Shown: positions 11,008-20,598 of the stretch, piece after piece
How the letters are laid out: each line of letters starts with the position of its first letter
Position numbering within the stretch: the first letter of the stretch is position 1
From: Pseudopyrenochaeta lycopersici
Taxonomy: Eukaryota > Ascomycota > Dothideomycetes > Pleosporales > Pseudopyrenochaetaceae
Reading direction: 5' to 3'
Length of the DNA stretch: 26,697 nt
Assembly: GCA_003313425.1 (NCBI GenBank)
Contig: NHZP01000145.1
Span: 1 to 26,697, forward strand
Program-made: the position numbers and the translations under genes
Notes under the pieces: model-generated
Told to the model about the DNA's origin: nothing
What the model saw: only the letters and a program-made list of their open reading frames with translations
Databases searched by the model: none

Positions 11008-13249
11008 TCAAAGATGAGACTGATCCTCGCCTTTCCTCGAGCAGCGCCGCTTGACTGCTCGAGGGCAACAATCACTTGGCCGCCTCATCATAGTAGGACG
11101 CCCGCTCGGTGAGTTCGTGTCAAGCAGACGCCTCCATTCCAGTTTCTGAAGTTTTATCAGAGTACTGATTGATAAAGGTGAGGCGCTGATGGGATAATCA
11201 CGCGTGCCCAGAAACTTCAGGCGCACATCTAGCTGATCTTCAAGGCTCCAGACGCGCACACAAACCGGTTTACTGAAATTTCCCGTTTGATCGAACGAGA
11301 ATGCAGTGGAATTCCTCTCTCTCAATGTTCGCCTCTGGACCAGAAAGCAAGCACCCATACTGTCAAGCTTCCGCATGAGAGCCAAGAAAGCAGGTTTAGT
11401 AGCAGGGATACGGCATAAGATGCGGCCATAACAAGTATAATACCCTTTCTCATACATTGGCATGCATCGTAGTTCGAAATAGAAACTGGAAGCTAGGACG
11501 GCGTGAGCTAGGTCTTGCACAGCGGGGTCCGACGTGAAATGAGTCCAAGCTGTGGTGGCTAGACCGTCCATCGCTTGAGCATCTGCTAGGTCGGGTAGCT
11601 GGTCATCTAGAGTTAGATTGAATCGGCGGAGCCATTGGTCAATATCATCGGCTTCGTCTGGTAGCGTGATGGCCATCATGTGGCGCATACTAGCAAACTT
11701 CTTGTCACCGTTGAAATTCTCGCTCCAGTAGTGCTTGAATGTCTGTTGAAGAGAGTTTTTGCCGAAGAAGAAGCTCGTAGTAGCATCCGTAGTACCGTCC
11801 ATGCCTGCAACCTGTGTCGCGCTGCAGCTTCCTGTACCAATTGATACAAACTGGTCCGGCCGCCTTAGCTCCGGCGCCATCCTCCGCAGCTCTTGCAGCG
11901 CGAGCATGCTAGGATTATTGTCGCTGAGGCCGCCATCGATAAATGTTCCGTGAGAGGGTATCCTGTGCGGGGTAAAATACCTGTTCTTGTAAGGAATACA
12001 ACACACCAATGATCTGGACGACTCACCATGGAGCTGCTGATGCACACCGTGCGCTATTCGACTGCGTAAGCATTGAATATCAAATGAATGCATGGAAACT
12101 TACGCATCCTTAACAGGTATCTCATCAAGAGCGTCGCCTGAGCGCAAGACCTTGTACGTCATGTGCTCGATATCGTCGTCGCGATCCTGCCCTCGAGCAG
12201 CGCCATTATAGCTAGTCACGACGCAGGTCTCCAAAGTGTCAGCGTTAACGACTGGAAAACCGGTACGCGCCCCGATAGAGGACATGTAAGGATGGTCGAG
12301 CATGGTAGCGTCCTTGAAAATTTCGAACAATGCACCGTCTATGTCCCCAGCTGGAAAACGGCCATTTCGATAAGACGCTATGAGTGCATGCGCGGCGGCA
12401 GCAAAGCCGACGCCCATACGGTTTCGACCACGGAATATGCGCGTAGACAACTGCTTAAACAAGTTGTACGTTTCATCTACGCTCATTCCTCGGTCATAGA
12501 GGGCCAAGTTCACCATACAACCTAGAGATGTTCAGTAAGTGGCGATTGTACGTGTATATACTGGGTGCGTACCTGAACTAGTTCCGTAACTAAGGTCAAA
12601 GTGCTCCTGGACAGGCATGTCGAGGCCGACTGCTTGCTCGAGCGCGCGAAGGAACTGGATGGGGATGATGGCACGAATGCCACCGCCGTCAATGGACAAA
12701 ACTCGAAAAACGGCAGTGACTGGCTTGACCCGTAAGGCCACATCACAAGGCAACTTGCAGATAGGACAGTGGTCGAACTCATAAAAATGTGGATCCGTGT
12801 CAAAACAACTTCCCAGATCTTGGAAGCATTCCTCGCAGACCATATGCCCACATGGAAACTTGTGCTCGGGCGCCGTCTGCACGCATGCGAGGCACAACTT
12901 GTAGGTCTTGACGCGAGAGAGCCACGGCCTGAACTCGTTGAGCAGGCTCGACCGTCCGTTTGCTCCCGGCTGATAAGGCCTGCTTCTCTCTAAGAAGTGT
13001 CGCTCAACGAGGCTTACAAGCCCGGCACGAAGTAACAATACTGATGTGTCGGCTTGGCTTGAGCACTTCAATGTTCTGTTTTCAGCCGCAGCAGTGCAGA
13101 TGGCCTTGTAGTGCGCCGCAAACACTTCTTCTGGGTTAAGGACTTGTGCAAGTTAGCAGGGTACAGCGCATGATGGACGAAGGTCTTCACAGGCAATGCA
13201 ATAACAGGGAAAGCGACAGTGTACAGAAGGAGAGGAAATGGAGACAAAG

Positions 13250-13515
13250 GGCGGGCGCAACTACATAGGCCTAAGTTAGTCAAAGAGAGGCTAAGAGTGG
13301 AATGAAGGGTGGAGGGTAAGGACTGCTGAATGCAGAGTGCGAAATGGGCTCCGCGCCAACGTCGAAAGTGGCCTTTCTTCACACGCCGATCTAAGTTTAG
13401 AAGCTTACATGTCTTACTCCGCCATTTCGAGTATCGCTTGCGAATGTGCCGCAACAACTGATCACTTCTGGTCTCTGTTTCCCTTTTTCTTGTCTTTTAC
13501 ACGTGTGAGACTTGA
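13250..13515 (+). repeat. Direct repeat copy A, within the insertion
   Basis: Closely similar to copy B at 14062-14303, in the same orientation and 0.8 kb apart. Shared blocks include GAGAGGC-AAGAG, GAATGAAG, AGGACTGCTGA, GCGAAATGGGCT, CCTTTCTTCACAC, TTTAGAAGCTTACA, TATTGCTTGCGAA (TATCGCTTGCGAA here) and CGTGTGAG. Copy A is about 22 bp longer near 13450-13490. Frames on both strands are coincidental. Confidence 0.8.
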
Positions 13516-13746
13516 ACAGGTAGCCTCAGCCTCGGCAAGCGTAGTAGACACTCAAGACCCTCTGTAAAAGTATAAACCGTACGTGTGTTACTATGCAGAC
13601 TTTGGCTGTATACGTAGTGAGCAAGTTCAAGCAGAAAAATTGTCTAAGTAGTAGTGCCTGACTGCTTCCAGTGAAACCATTCTGGTTTAGACGCTTAGAG
13701 CTTATTTTGACTCTTGTGGAGGTTTCCTTTTCTTTTGGGCTGGAGT

Positions 13747-13800
13747 AGTGTGCTGAGTGGTCTATGTGCTGAGTGGCCTAGTGCGCTGAGTGGTCAGTGG
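13747..13800 (-). repeat. Short tandem array, GTGCTGAGTGGYC units
   Basis: Three units of 16-17 bp (TGTGCTGAGTGGTC, TGTGCTGAGTGGCC, TGCGCTGAGTGGTC). The reverse complement is the same unit as the array at 23444-23520. Confidence 0.7.
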
Positions 13801-14061
13801 TGCATAGCACAATGGTCAATTTAAGGTTATTGGGGTAAGCGAGTTCCTTACGCCTTGCAACAAACGGGTAGCTAATGCGCAAACTAGCCCGGAAAATGTT
13901 CTTGTTGTACCTGCGAGGAATATGTGGTCGATGAGATCCGTTTTGCCACTACAACATTCTATGAGAAGCTTCCGGAACTCAAGTGCACTTGCAATCATCG
14001 AATTCATGACCATAGTATCATCACCTAAGTAAGGGGTGTAATAGCTCTGGGGAGGAAGGAG

Positions 14062-14303
14062 GAGGGAGCGCAACCAGATAAGCGTAGTTAAAGAGAGGCA
14101 AAGAGCGGAATGAAGGATGGAGGATGAGGACTGCTGAGTACGGAATGCGAAATGGGCTTTGCACAAACGTCGAAAGCGGCCTTTCTTCACACAGGATCTA
14201 AATTTAGAAGCTTACACATCATACTCCACCATTTTGAGTATTGCTTGCGAACGCGCCCCAACACGATCACCTTTTCTCGTCTTTCAAACGTGTGAGGCTC
14301 GAA
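14062..14303 (+). repeat. Direct repeat copy B, upstream of the patatin gene
   Basis: Partner of copy A. It lies immediately 5' (in the gene's sense) of the patatin start codons at 14013-13998, so it covers the likely promoter or 5' leader. Copy A inside the insertion is therefore a diverged second copy of the gene's own upstream region, or both are members of one dispersed repeat family. Confidence 0.75.
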
Positions 14304-14404
14304 ATGGTGTCTCTTGGGGTAACGTTACATATCTTCGCTGCCGTTCTTCAATGTACCATCCACCGCGTTTTTATTATCCAATCACTAACCTGCCTTGATG
14401 GCTT

Positions 14405-14830
14405 TGATTGTAATACATTCCACATTTGCCGATTTGCTGAGGTCGCACGGCGCATGTGAACCCGCTGCGTGAGGTAACCTGAGCTCGTCCACGTCGAGGC
14501 TGATGGCAATGCGACGGCGACTTTATCACCGGCGAGGGACACAATCTGTCCTTGAAACGACTTAGTCCTTGATAGCTGCAATGAAGGGGGGCTTACAAAG
14601 AATATCTTGACTTGGCGGCAACCAGGACTGACCTGTCTTGTCTCTAGAGATGAATCCGTTGAAGCGGCCATTGCGATGGGCAAGAAAATAAATATCTGTG
14701 CCGTATTCTCGGCATAACTTCTCCAATCTTTGGTAACTTAGAGGGTTTTGGATAGCTTCTGGTAGTAGTTGTTCGCAGCTCTTCCTGCCTTTGCGCGTGC
14801 TGGTAGCTGCGATTGCTGTTGAGAGGCCAT
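14405..14830 (-). pseudogene. Small degenerate gene C1 (paralogue of C2)
   Basis: ATG at 14830 opens MASQQQSQLPARAKAGRAAN and stops at TAA near 14738. The next frame then reads SYQRLEKLCREYGTDIYFLA, HRNGRFNGFISRDKTGQS and WLPPSQDIL, which looks like the true continuation, so a 1-nt shift near 14745 breaks the gene. A third stretch, QIVSLAGDKVAVALPSAS, lies further on and may be a second exon after GTAAGC. The pattern (small basic N-terminus, then 'YGTDIYFLAHRNGRF', then a Trp-Pro-Pro motif) vaguely recalls short fungal MADS-like proteins, but I cannot assign it. A diverged inverted copy lies at 24172-24715; homology also covers about 35 bp upstream of the ATG. Confidence 0.55.
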
Positions 14831-15093
14831 CACTGTGTTACCGAAGATTGGGCCAGTATATTCAGTATTGAACGTATTTATTATCAATCTTGGAACGGGA
14901 CCATGCCAAAGTCCCACCAATCAATCTGGATGCAACCGAAGCATCAATGGAAGCATTCTCAGAACACCACCACCACCAAACCTAGGCAGTACCCCGTAGA
15001 CCCACACTTTGTATTCCCAGTGACCGAAACCAAGTCCCTATGAATAGTACATTGAACAAAAAAACCGACACCGATCGCTAAAAAATTGATGCT

Positions 15094-16848
15094 TCAGTTC
15101 CTCCAGCCAACATTCCACATCATATACGCTATATCTCGTGCCGTGTTCACCGTATCTACCACTCGATCTATGATGCCAAGTTGCTGAGCTTCTTCCTCGT
15201 TGTCCTCAAATGGCATAAGCATACCAGATGCTGTTATTCGAAGCCCGCTAGGTTCCGATGCCTTAGGTGGGGTGCTGGGCCGATGTGCATAATTTGATGG
15301 CGTTGGAGTGCTGGGTAGCCTGATTCCATAAACACTAGACGGCTCGAATTGATCACCATCTTCATCATCCTTTGGGAGCAAGAAGTTTGTCAATGGGTTC
15401 GGTGGCCACAACGTTTCGCGTGAAGGTGAGGGTGATAGTCGACTTGAACGCCAGAATCCGAGAGAATGAGAAGGCTGCTGTTCTGTTACATCCGGTGAAT
15501 CTGTCCTATATTTGAGTGTTGTAGGCGGTAGCTTAGCGATGGTTTTGCTGTCTCCGCTTGTACTGGTTTTCGAGCTTGTTCGTAACAATGGCCGTTTTCT
15601 GCGTGAGCGCTTCATCATCACCGCAATCTCGTCAGACGAGGAATCGTCGTCGTGGTACTTGGACCAAGGGTTGTGATTGCAATCATTCTCGTCATCATCG
15701 GCGTCTTTGCACTCGACGGCGATGCACTGCTCCACTTTATCGTCAAAGCGGATGTGTTTCTTCTCGCCCTGATCCGGGGAGTGCAATCCTGACGTGGCTC
15801 GTGAGAAGAAATAGTCAGTGGGTTCTCGACTCCTCGTTCCTGACATGATTGAGGATACGGGGAGATCAGTTGCCGCTCGGCCAATGATTGGTCGAGACTT
15901 CCGTCGCTCGAGAGTCACGCCAGTCGTCTGCTGGGCCTGCACTGCCTCTGTAGCCTGCTTGACTAATGACGAATACGATAGTGGCTTCTGCAGCATTACT
16001 TCCGAGATGCAGCGTTTCTTGAGAATTGGCTTCTCAACAGAATTGGTTGTGGATAATCGGCTGACTGGCTTGGAGTTTTGCTGCGAGCCAAAGCGGTTCG
16101 ATGCCTGCATAGGGCCATACAACCAGGTGACGTCCACGTCCTTTAGCCTATGTGGCTCGTTAGAATAGCTGGACCAAACCTGTAGGAAACCGCGAGGGGG
16201 GATCGACACTCACCAGTTCAGCGTATCGGGCGACATCGTCCTTAGCTTGAATTGGGCTTTCGCCCAGGTTCGCCACGATGCATTTTCGAGCCGGGAGCGC
16301 TCGCCATACACGTTCCGGTGCTCCACGATGTACCGCCATGAGGCCCAAATATCCTCCTCTCTCCATTCATATGATAAATAGTCGACATTATGTGAAGGTT
16401 CTTTACGCATTGCCGTGTCGTCCTCTGATATTAGAAGTGGATCTGGTGTCAGTAGGGGTGTATCTAAAGAAAGGCCCTCGGCAGGTGAGGGCACTGGCGA
16501 AGATGGCCGGTTGCTCGATTCTATTTTGCTCGTAGGGCCCAAGTCAAAGGAATCGATAGCACGTTTATATCGTCCTGCAGTGCCGTACTCCGCGAAGGAT
16601 AGACTGTCGTCCTCGCTACTTGACTCGTCCGACTTAGTGTCCAGTGAGAGACTGCTAGAGGGCGTCGAGTGCAATGATGAGGTATGTGAAGAGCTCAGCG
16701 AGGGTGCACGCAAGTCCTGCAGCAAGTATGCAGTTCTACGAGGGACACTGAAGGCGTCGAGCGACAGCGATGTCGACGAGGTGGAGCGCGATATTGGCGG
16801 GGCGTGTTGGAAGGGCGCACCCTCTGGCGTCGATAGCACCTCAGCCAT
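15094..16848 (-). CDS. Reg1-like protein phosphatase 1 regulatory subunit
   Basis: Yeast Reg1 targets PP1 (Glc7) to Snf1 and other substrates in glucose repression. Exons 16848-16214 and 16147-15094 are joined by a 66-nt intron (GTGAGT...CTAACG...CATAG) that completes a Trp codon, giving 562 aa. ATG 16848 (MAEVLSTPEG) is the first ATG; the frame upstream has only GTG. A Ser-rich N-terminus (about 20-140) precedes the conserved DUF1752 block at about 160-201 (YEWREEDIWASWRYIVEHR, SWRTWAKAQF). The motif EKPILKKRCISEVML follows at about 250-265. A PP1-docking type site, KKHIRFDDKVEQCIAVE, lies at about 341-357, followed by an acidic Asp/Glu run and the basic MMKRSRRKR. The C-terminus, IIDRVVDTVNTARDIAYMMW, matches fungal Reg1 homologues. 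No stops or shifts: apparently intact, cytosolic or nuclear. It is the clearest conserved gene here. Confidence 0.85.
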
Positions 16849-18310
16849 AGCTGAGGCCACGCACGCTCAATGCCTTAATAGCAACCACAGTGAGATGCTG
16901 GTGGTGGATTTCGTCAGCCAAACCCTCCTTCGCGAGTTTCTCTCGGCTCGGTCTCGACATGCTGCCACTGCCATGGCGGCTCGTTCGTTAAGTAGAGTCG
17001 GAAGATGCGGGAGCTGTTGGGGTTGTCGCTGTGCAAGAATGCCTCTGGGTGGACAACGCAAGGGAGAGCGGCAGCGCATGGAATGGCGTCTGTGTTATCG
17101 AGACGCGTGGGAAGATGCAAATGATCGGAAGGTTGCAGCGTCGGGAGCAGAGACCAGAGACTAGACCCCGTTCGTTCTGTCCCCCATCAGTCGGCGAGCC
17201 ACTCACCCGCGGGAAACTTTATATGGCCGCTTTCATCCAGTCCTGATACGCTGCTAAGCACCGCCGAAACGGTGAACCCCGCTGTCTCTCCACTTTCACA
17301 ATAGCAGAAAGATGCCGTCACCGTCCAACAAAGATGGCAGCTTCGTCAATAGGCCTACACTGTTGCATCTGCGCGACCGTTCGCCAATACGAAAGGTGTA
17401 GACGTTCCGTTCCATGGCTATCTCCCTTTGGCTGCAGACGGGGATGTCCGATTGATCGGTTGTGCAGACCCAACAACGAACCTTGATGGAAGGAGCTGCA
17501 CGCTCACTGCGGCCGTTGCGGGGAAGTGAGGGACAGCAGCATTGAGCTGATATTGCCTAGCACTCAAGGTGCTGATAATGCCCAGGCGACCATGGATTCT
17601 ATATAGCAATTTAATTGCAACACTAGAAAATCTCGTAATAATAGCTTTTGTGGGTGGCTCTATCGCCTCAATTACGCTGCTGGCTATCTGGTCTGTGGAG
17701 CACGTTATCGATAAGGGCATCTCGATGTGGGTTGTGCCACAGTCCACCTTTCATTCGCGTGCATCCAACAATAAGCTGGACTGTGGAGCGTGGCTGGCAT
17801 AAGAATGTCAGCTTGCGGATATTCTGTAGTGATGCAAAAGTGACATTGTCCAATAGCATTCATTCCGATTTGAGGGTAAGCCGTTCCAAGGAGCCACTCC
17901 ACCATGTCGACCATCAAGATCGTACCGAGTGTCGGTCGCAGCTCCCTACCAATGATTGAAAGGCAGTAATCAGCGGCTGCGACGCCCTAGCGCAGTATCA
18001 GATAAATGTGCGCTGGAAACTGCAGCTGCATACTGTGCTGAAGCTCAACAGGTATGCATTGCGAGAGAGTGACGTCGAAATTAAGGATATATTGTTGCAA
18101 TGCCAGCAGGTACAATAAGAACTGCAGTTATTGTGTCCCATCCCCACTCAACAGCATATAGAGCCGTACATCCTGTCTTTGGACCTCGCTCTTCACCCTG
18201 ATCGCTTCCCGTACGTTTGTGTCACATATCGCCAGAGTAGTATCCAGACCTCAAATAGTCCGCTTCCAGCAAACAATAGATTTGCTTCAATTCGCGCCCG
18301 CATTGCAACC
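16849..18310. other. Intergenic between divergent genes
   Basis: About 1.46 kb holding the promoters of the Reg1-like gene (left, minus) and the hemerythrin-like gene (right, plus). A plus-strand frame at 17583-17802 includes the hydrophobic LVIIAFVGGSIASITLLAIW, but it has no supporting splice structure or family. Frames across 16867-17246 are antisense or low-complexity. Nothing else is supported. Confidence 0.4.
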
Positions 18311-18963
18311 ATGTCGACCATCTCAGACGCCATCATCAAGGACCACCGTGAGCTCGAGAAGTGCTATGACGAGGTCGTCAACAACCCGGATGATATTGAC
18401 CATATAACCCAGTATGGCAATCAGTTTACCTGGGAGCTAGCTCGTCACTCGGTGGCTGAAGAGCTGCTCATCTACCCCGCTTTCGAAAAGTACATGGGCA
18501 GGGATGGCCATGAGAAAGCAGAGCACGATCGCAAAGAGCATCACCGGGTAAGCCGCACCCTGCCCAACGTTTTCCTAGTGTAGCAGTCAATCCTAATGCA
18601 TCGCAGGTCAAAGAGCTCCTCAATGAATTCCAGGACATGACCGCCGCGAGTTCCGACTACATTCCTAAGCTCAAGGAGCTCTGGTCGGTGCTCAGCCAAC
18701 ATATCAGGGAGGAAGAGGGCGACGACCTGCCCGCCTTCGAAGAAGCTCTGAGCTCACCCGATAACCAGGGTGTCTCCGAGAGCCTGGCGAAGAATTTTGG
18801 CAGGACTAAGATGTTCGTTCCATCAAGGAGCCATCCCAGCGCTGGTGAGAACCCCTTGTTCGAAGGACCCATGGGCCTGCTTGCTGCGCCAATTGACCAC
18901 GTCGCCGACATATTCCGTAAGTTTCCTGATAATACTATCAGCCCGAACCCATCGAATAAATAA
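18311..18963 (+). CDS. Hemerythrin-like HHE cation-binding protein
   Basis: Hemerythrin/HHE domains are four-helix bundles binding a di-iron centre; fungal members are thought to act in iron or oxygen/redox sensing, but no specific role is proven here. Exons 18311-18547 and 18607-18963 are joined by a 59-nt intron (GTAAGC...CCTAATG...CGCAG) in phase 0, giving 197 aa. ATG 18311 has a good context (CAACCATGTCG). Candidate ligands fall in the family pattern: His12 (KDHRELE), His46 and Glu50 (ARHSVAEELLIYP), His77/78 (DRKEHHR), His111 and Glu115 (SQHIREEEGDDLP). The C-terminal block FGRTKMFVPSRSHPSA, APIDHVADIFRKFPD and SPNPSNK matches the usual end in fungal homologues. That argues against using the GTAAGT at about 18916 as a donor. 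No signal peptide; likely cytosolic, and apparently intact. Confidence 0.9.
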
Positions 18964-19171
18964 ATTGTTTGTACGCGTTCAGGTAATGAGCGATGCGTTC
19001 GAGGGCAGGAACTGGCGCATTGAGGGGGTGGACGGCTTGTCGCTATGGAGATCGGCGCTCTAGGGATGTTAGAAAAATGTATAGTACTTAATCATGAGTT
19101 AACTCCAATCTGCATCTACCATATCGCTCTACAATTCCTGCTCACTGTGATATTAGCAATGATCAGCTAGA

Positions 19172-19255
19172 GGCTACGAGCAGATTGTGAAGCTGCTGCT
19201 CGACAAAGGTGCCGACATCAACGCGCAGGGTCAAGAGTACGGCAATGTACTATAG
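19172..19255 (+). pseudogene. Single ankyrin-repeat remnant
   Basis: One frame reads GYEQIVKLLLDKGADINAQG, then QEYGNVL and a TAG stop. This is a consensus ankyrin repeat of the type found in fungal NACHT/ankyrin proteins, where repeats end with a Gly-Asn-Ala-Leu motif. No neighbouring repeat or start codon survives, so this is a scrap of a larger gene lost from the locus. Confidence 0.75.
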
Positions 19256-19327
19256 CGTAATTCCAGAAGCTGTAGATACGCTTCAGAAGAGCATCAGCCG
19301 ACCTAACTAGGTGTCCTGCTACCTAAG

Positions 19328-19468
19328 CTAGTTGCGCTTCAGTAGAATGCCTGCGCAGGCAGGGCTAACGAAGATAGTAACTCGGGCTCTAGCAGGAGCG
19401 CACCAGGTAATATCCACCGCTCGACCGCAGCCGCATCCTTCGAACCTGTAAAACTGGTCATCGCACAT
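19328..19468 (-). CDS. Small Cys-rich hypothetical protein
   Basis: A 46-codon frame from ATG 19468 (MCDDQFYRFEGCGCGRAVDI) with Cys residues arranged as CGC ... WC ... AC, ending at TAG 19328-19330. Short fungal proteins beginning Met-Cys with a Phe-x-Gly-Cys-Gly-Cys motif exist, but I cannot name a family, and the short end may mean a truncated or spliced gene. It is divergent from the gene starting at 19650, leaving about 180 bp for shared promoters. Confidence 0.3.
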   Translation of the reverse strand: MCDDQFYRFEGCGCGRAVDITWCAPARARVTIFVSPACAGILLKRN

Positions 19469-19649
19469 TTTCGGAATCCACGGGTTGCAAGAAAGGTCGA
19501 CGTTCTGTGGGGTGATGGAGGATGACAGGCGAAGGCGAGGGGATGGTTCGGGCGGGAGGGGTCGCTTTGAGCTGACTAATAAGCAAGTCTCGAGCTCAGC
19601 TGGTAGAACCCCGACTTCACTCTCCACTCAAACTGTCTTATCCGCACAC

Positions 19650-20146
19650 ATGGAAGCTCAAACCCAGCAACAACTACCCCGAGAGGAAGCTATTCGACTT
19701 TGCTTCCGCTTCAAACCTCAAGACATACTAGGCGAACCAGGCGCCCGTTCAATAACTGTTGCTAATGCCTTCATGCAACAGAACTTCAATAGGAAATTCG
19801 ACTGGGATCAGGACTATGTCTATACACCGGCAGGCATGGATGAGGACGGAGTAAGGAGGAAATTATTTATGTTTCTCGACGTCAATAAGAATGCAAACCG
19901 CGCATTTCAAACTTTGCTCTGCTACAGAGTCGCTAAAGGAAGCCCAATGTATATGGTCCTTTCCTGCCAGCGTATATGCTAGCTGACATATTCAGTAGTT
20001 CGAGGATGGGGCTACTCGAATTGAACGAGACGGTTGGCTGGGGAACAATTCCTCTCGGACGAAGTGAGTCGGCCTGAACCATCTTAAAACGCAACGACAG
20101 TGTACTAATTGGGGGTGTAGGTGCGCTTTATCGGTGGTTTTGGTAA
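19650..20146 (+). CDS. Small hypothetical protein, three predicted exons
   Basis: From ATG 19650 (MEAQTQQQLPREEAIRLCFR) a protein-like frame runs through FKPQDILGEPGARSITVAN, FDWDQDYVYTPAGMDEDG and LFMFLDVNKNANRAFQTLLC. I propose exons 19650-19948, 19996-20063 and 20121-20146 (130 aa). Intron 1 is GTATAT...GCTGACAT...TTCAG (47 nt) and intron 2 is GTGAGT...TACTAATT...TGTAG (57 nt). Both keep phase and give the end LNETVGWGTIPLGRSALYRW. Unspliced, it would stop at 19982. I recognise no domain, membrane segment or signal peptide. The consistent splice signals favour a real gene. Confidence 0.45.
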
Positions 20147-20316
20147 TGTGAGGGTGCCTGTTTGCATCCTGATCAACTCCTAGCCGCCCGGTAGACCATG
20201 TTTTTCCAGCTCTCTTTTCGAGTCTTCAATTCGTCAATTCCACCTAGCTATTCGAACCCTTCGTTTCTCAGATACAGCCTATGATAGCTGTATTTCGGGT
20301 TTCATTTCATAACTCT

Positions 20317-20475
20317 TTTCAGCTCTTTAGTCGCGAGGGCGATCTCAGCCGACACTTCAAACGGAAGCACTTGCAGAATATCAAGGAAGGAGACCGTCTC
20401 AGCTGCGAACTATGTCAGGTAGACCTGGTAGACAAGATGCATGCGCAGCGACATGGACTCGATGTTCGCGGCACT
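20317..20475 (+). pseudogene. C2H2 zinc-finger relic, DUF3435-tail type
   Basis: After an acceptor-like TTTTCAG the frame reads FSREGDLSRHFKRKHLQNI, then CELCQVDLVDKMHAQRHGLD. The first finger keeps its two His but has lost its Cys pair; the second has C-x2-C and H-x3-H. This paired arrangement is what I recall from the C-terminal tails of large fungal FluG/DUF3435 proteins, whose core is related to tyrosine recombinases. No recombinase core is present, so this is a fragment. Confidence 0.55.
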
Positions 20476-20598
20476 CGTGACCTAGAAAGAGACTGCTCAA
20501 TCCGCTCGGGTTTGTAAGTCGCGTCTCGTCTGAGCATTTTCTAACTTACTATGCACGTGGCGTGAAACCTACATAACTTATAGGTTTAACTTAGAGAG

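Larger units (their letters stand above)
13141..13830. mobile_element. 690 bp insertion in the patatin first exon
   Basis: The insert is bracketed by TGGGTTAAG (13132-13140) and TGGGGTAAG (13831-13839), 8 of 9 identical. Read on the minus strand, coding sequence ...LLQGVRNSL-TP runs into the right copy, and NP-EEVFAAHYK leaves the left copy in the same frame, so removal of insert plus one copy restores one continuous exon. The ends (GACTTGTGCAAG... and ...TTTAAGGTTAT on the plus strand) are not inverted repeats of each other, there is no TG...CA, and no transposase frame is present. It holds repeat copy A and the short CTGAGTGG array. A 9 bp duplication is typical of Mutator-like elements, but the class is not established. 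Confidence 0.7.
11008..14013 (-). pseudogene. RING-finger patatin-like phospholipase, split by insertion
   Basis: Patatin-like proteins are Ser/Asp-dyad acyl hydrolases (phospholipase A2-like). Predicted exons: 14013-13831 continuing at 13131-12573 (one exon broken by an insertion), 12521-12104, 12053-12027 and 11980-11008. With the insert removed the length would be 719 aa. A RING/C3HC4-like finger spans about residues 141-186 (CLAC, CGHMVCEEC, CPICKLPC). The patatin domain follows: oxyanion loop SIDGGGIRA (about 207-215), nucleophile motif GTSSG (about 244-248, Ser 246, straddling intron 1) and catalytic Asp in IDGGLSDNNP (about 411). Introns are 51, 50 and 46 nt, and all splice in phase. 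The 27-nt exon supplies ARCASAAPW, which precedes the DGG motif in patatins. Downstream of the insert the first in-frame ATG lies inside the RING, so a normal product is doubtful unless another start or splice is used. ATG 14013, 14007 or 13998 are possible starts. Confidence 0.8.

Noticed and set aside
13152..13850. Large intron instead of an insertion in the patatin gene
   Set aside because: The GTAAGG donor is phase 0, while the available acceptors before EEVFAAHYK need phase 1, and the near-identical 9 bp at both edges is better explained as a target duplication.
16415..17164. 249-codon plus-strand open frame
   Set aside because: Antisense of the first exon and promoter of the Reg1-like gene; the minus strand has the conserved blocks and a proper intron.
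18916..18981. Possible extra hemerythrin intron (GTAAGT...TTCAG)
   Set aside because: Reading through gives the C-terminus FRKFPDNTISPNPSNK, which fits fungal homologues; splicing would replace it with an unrelated tail.
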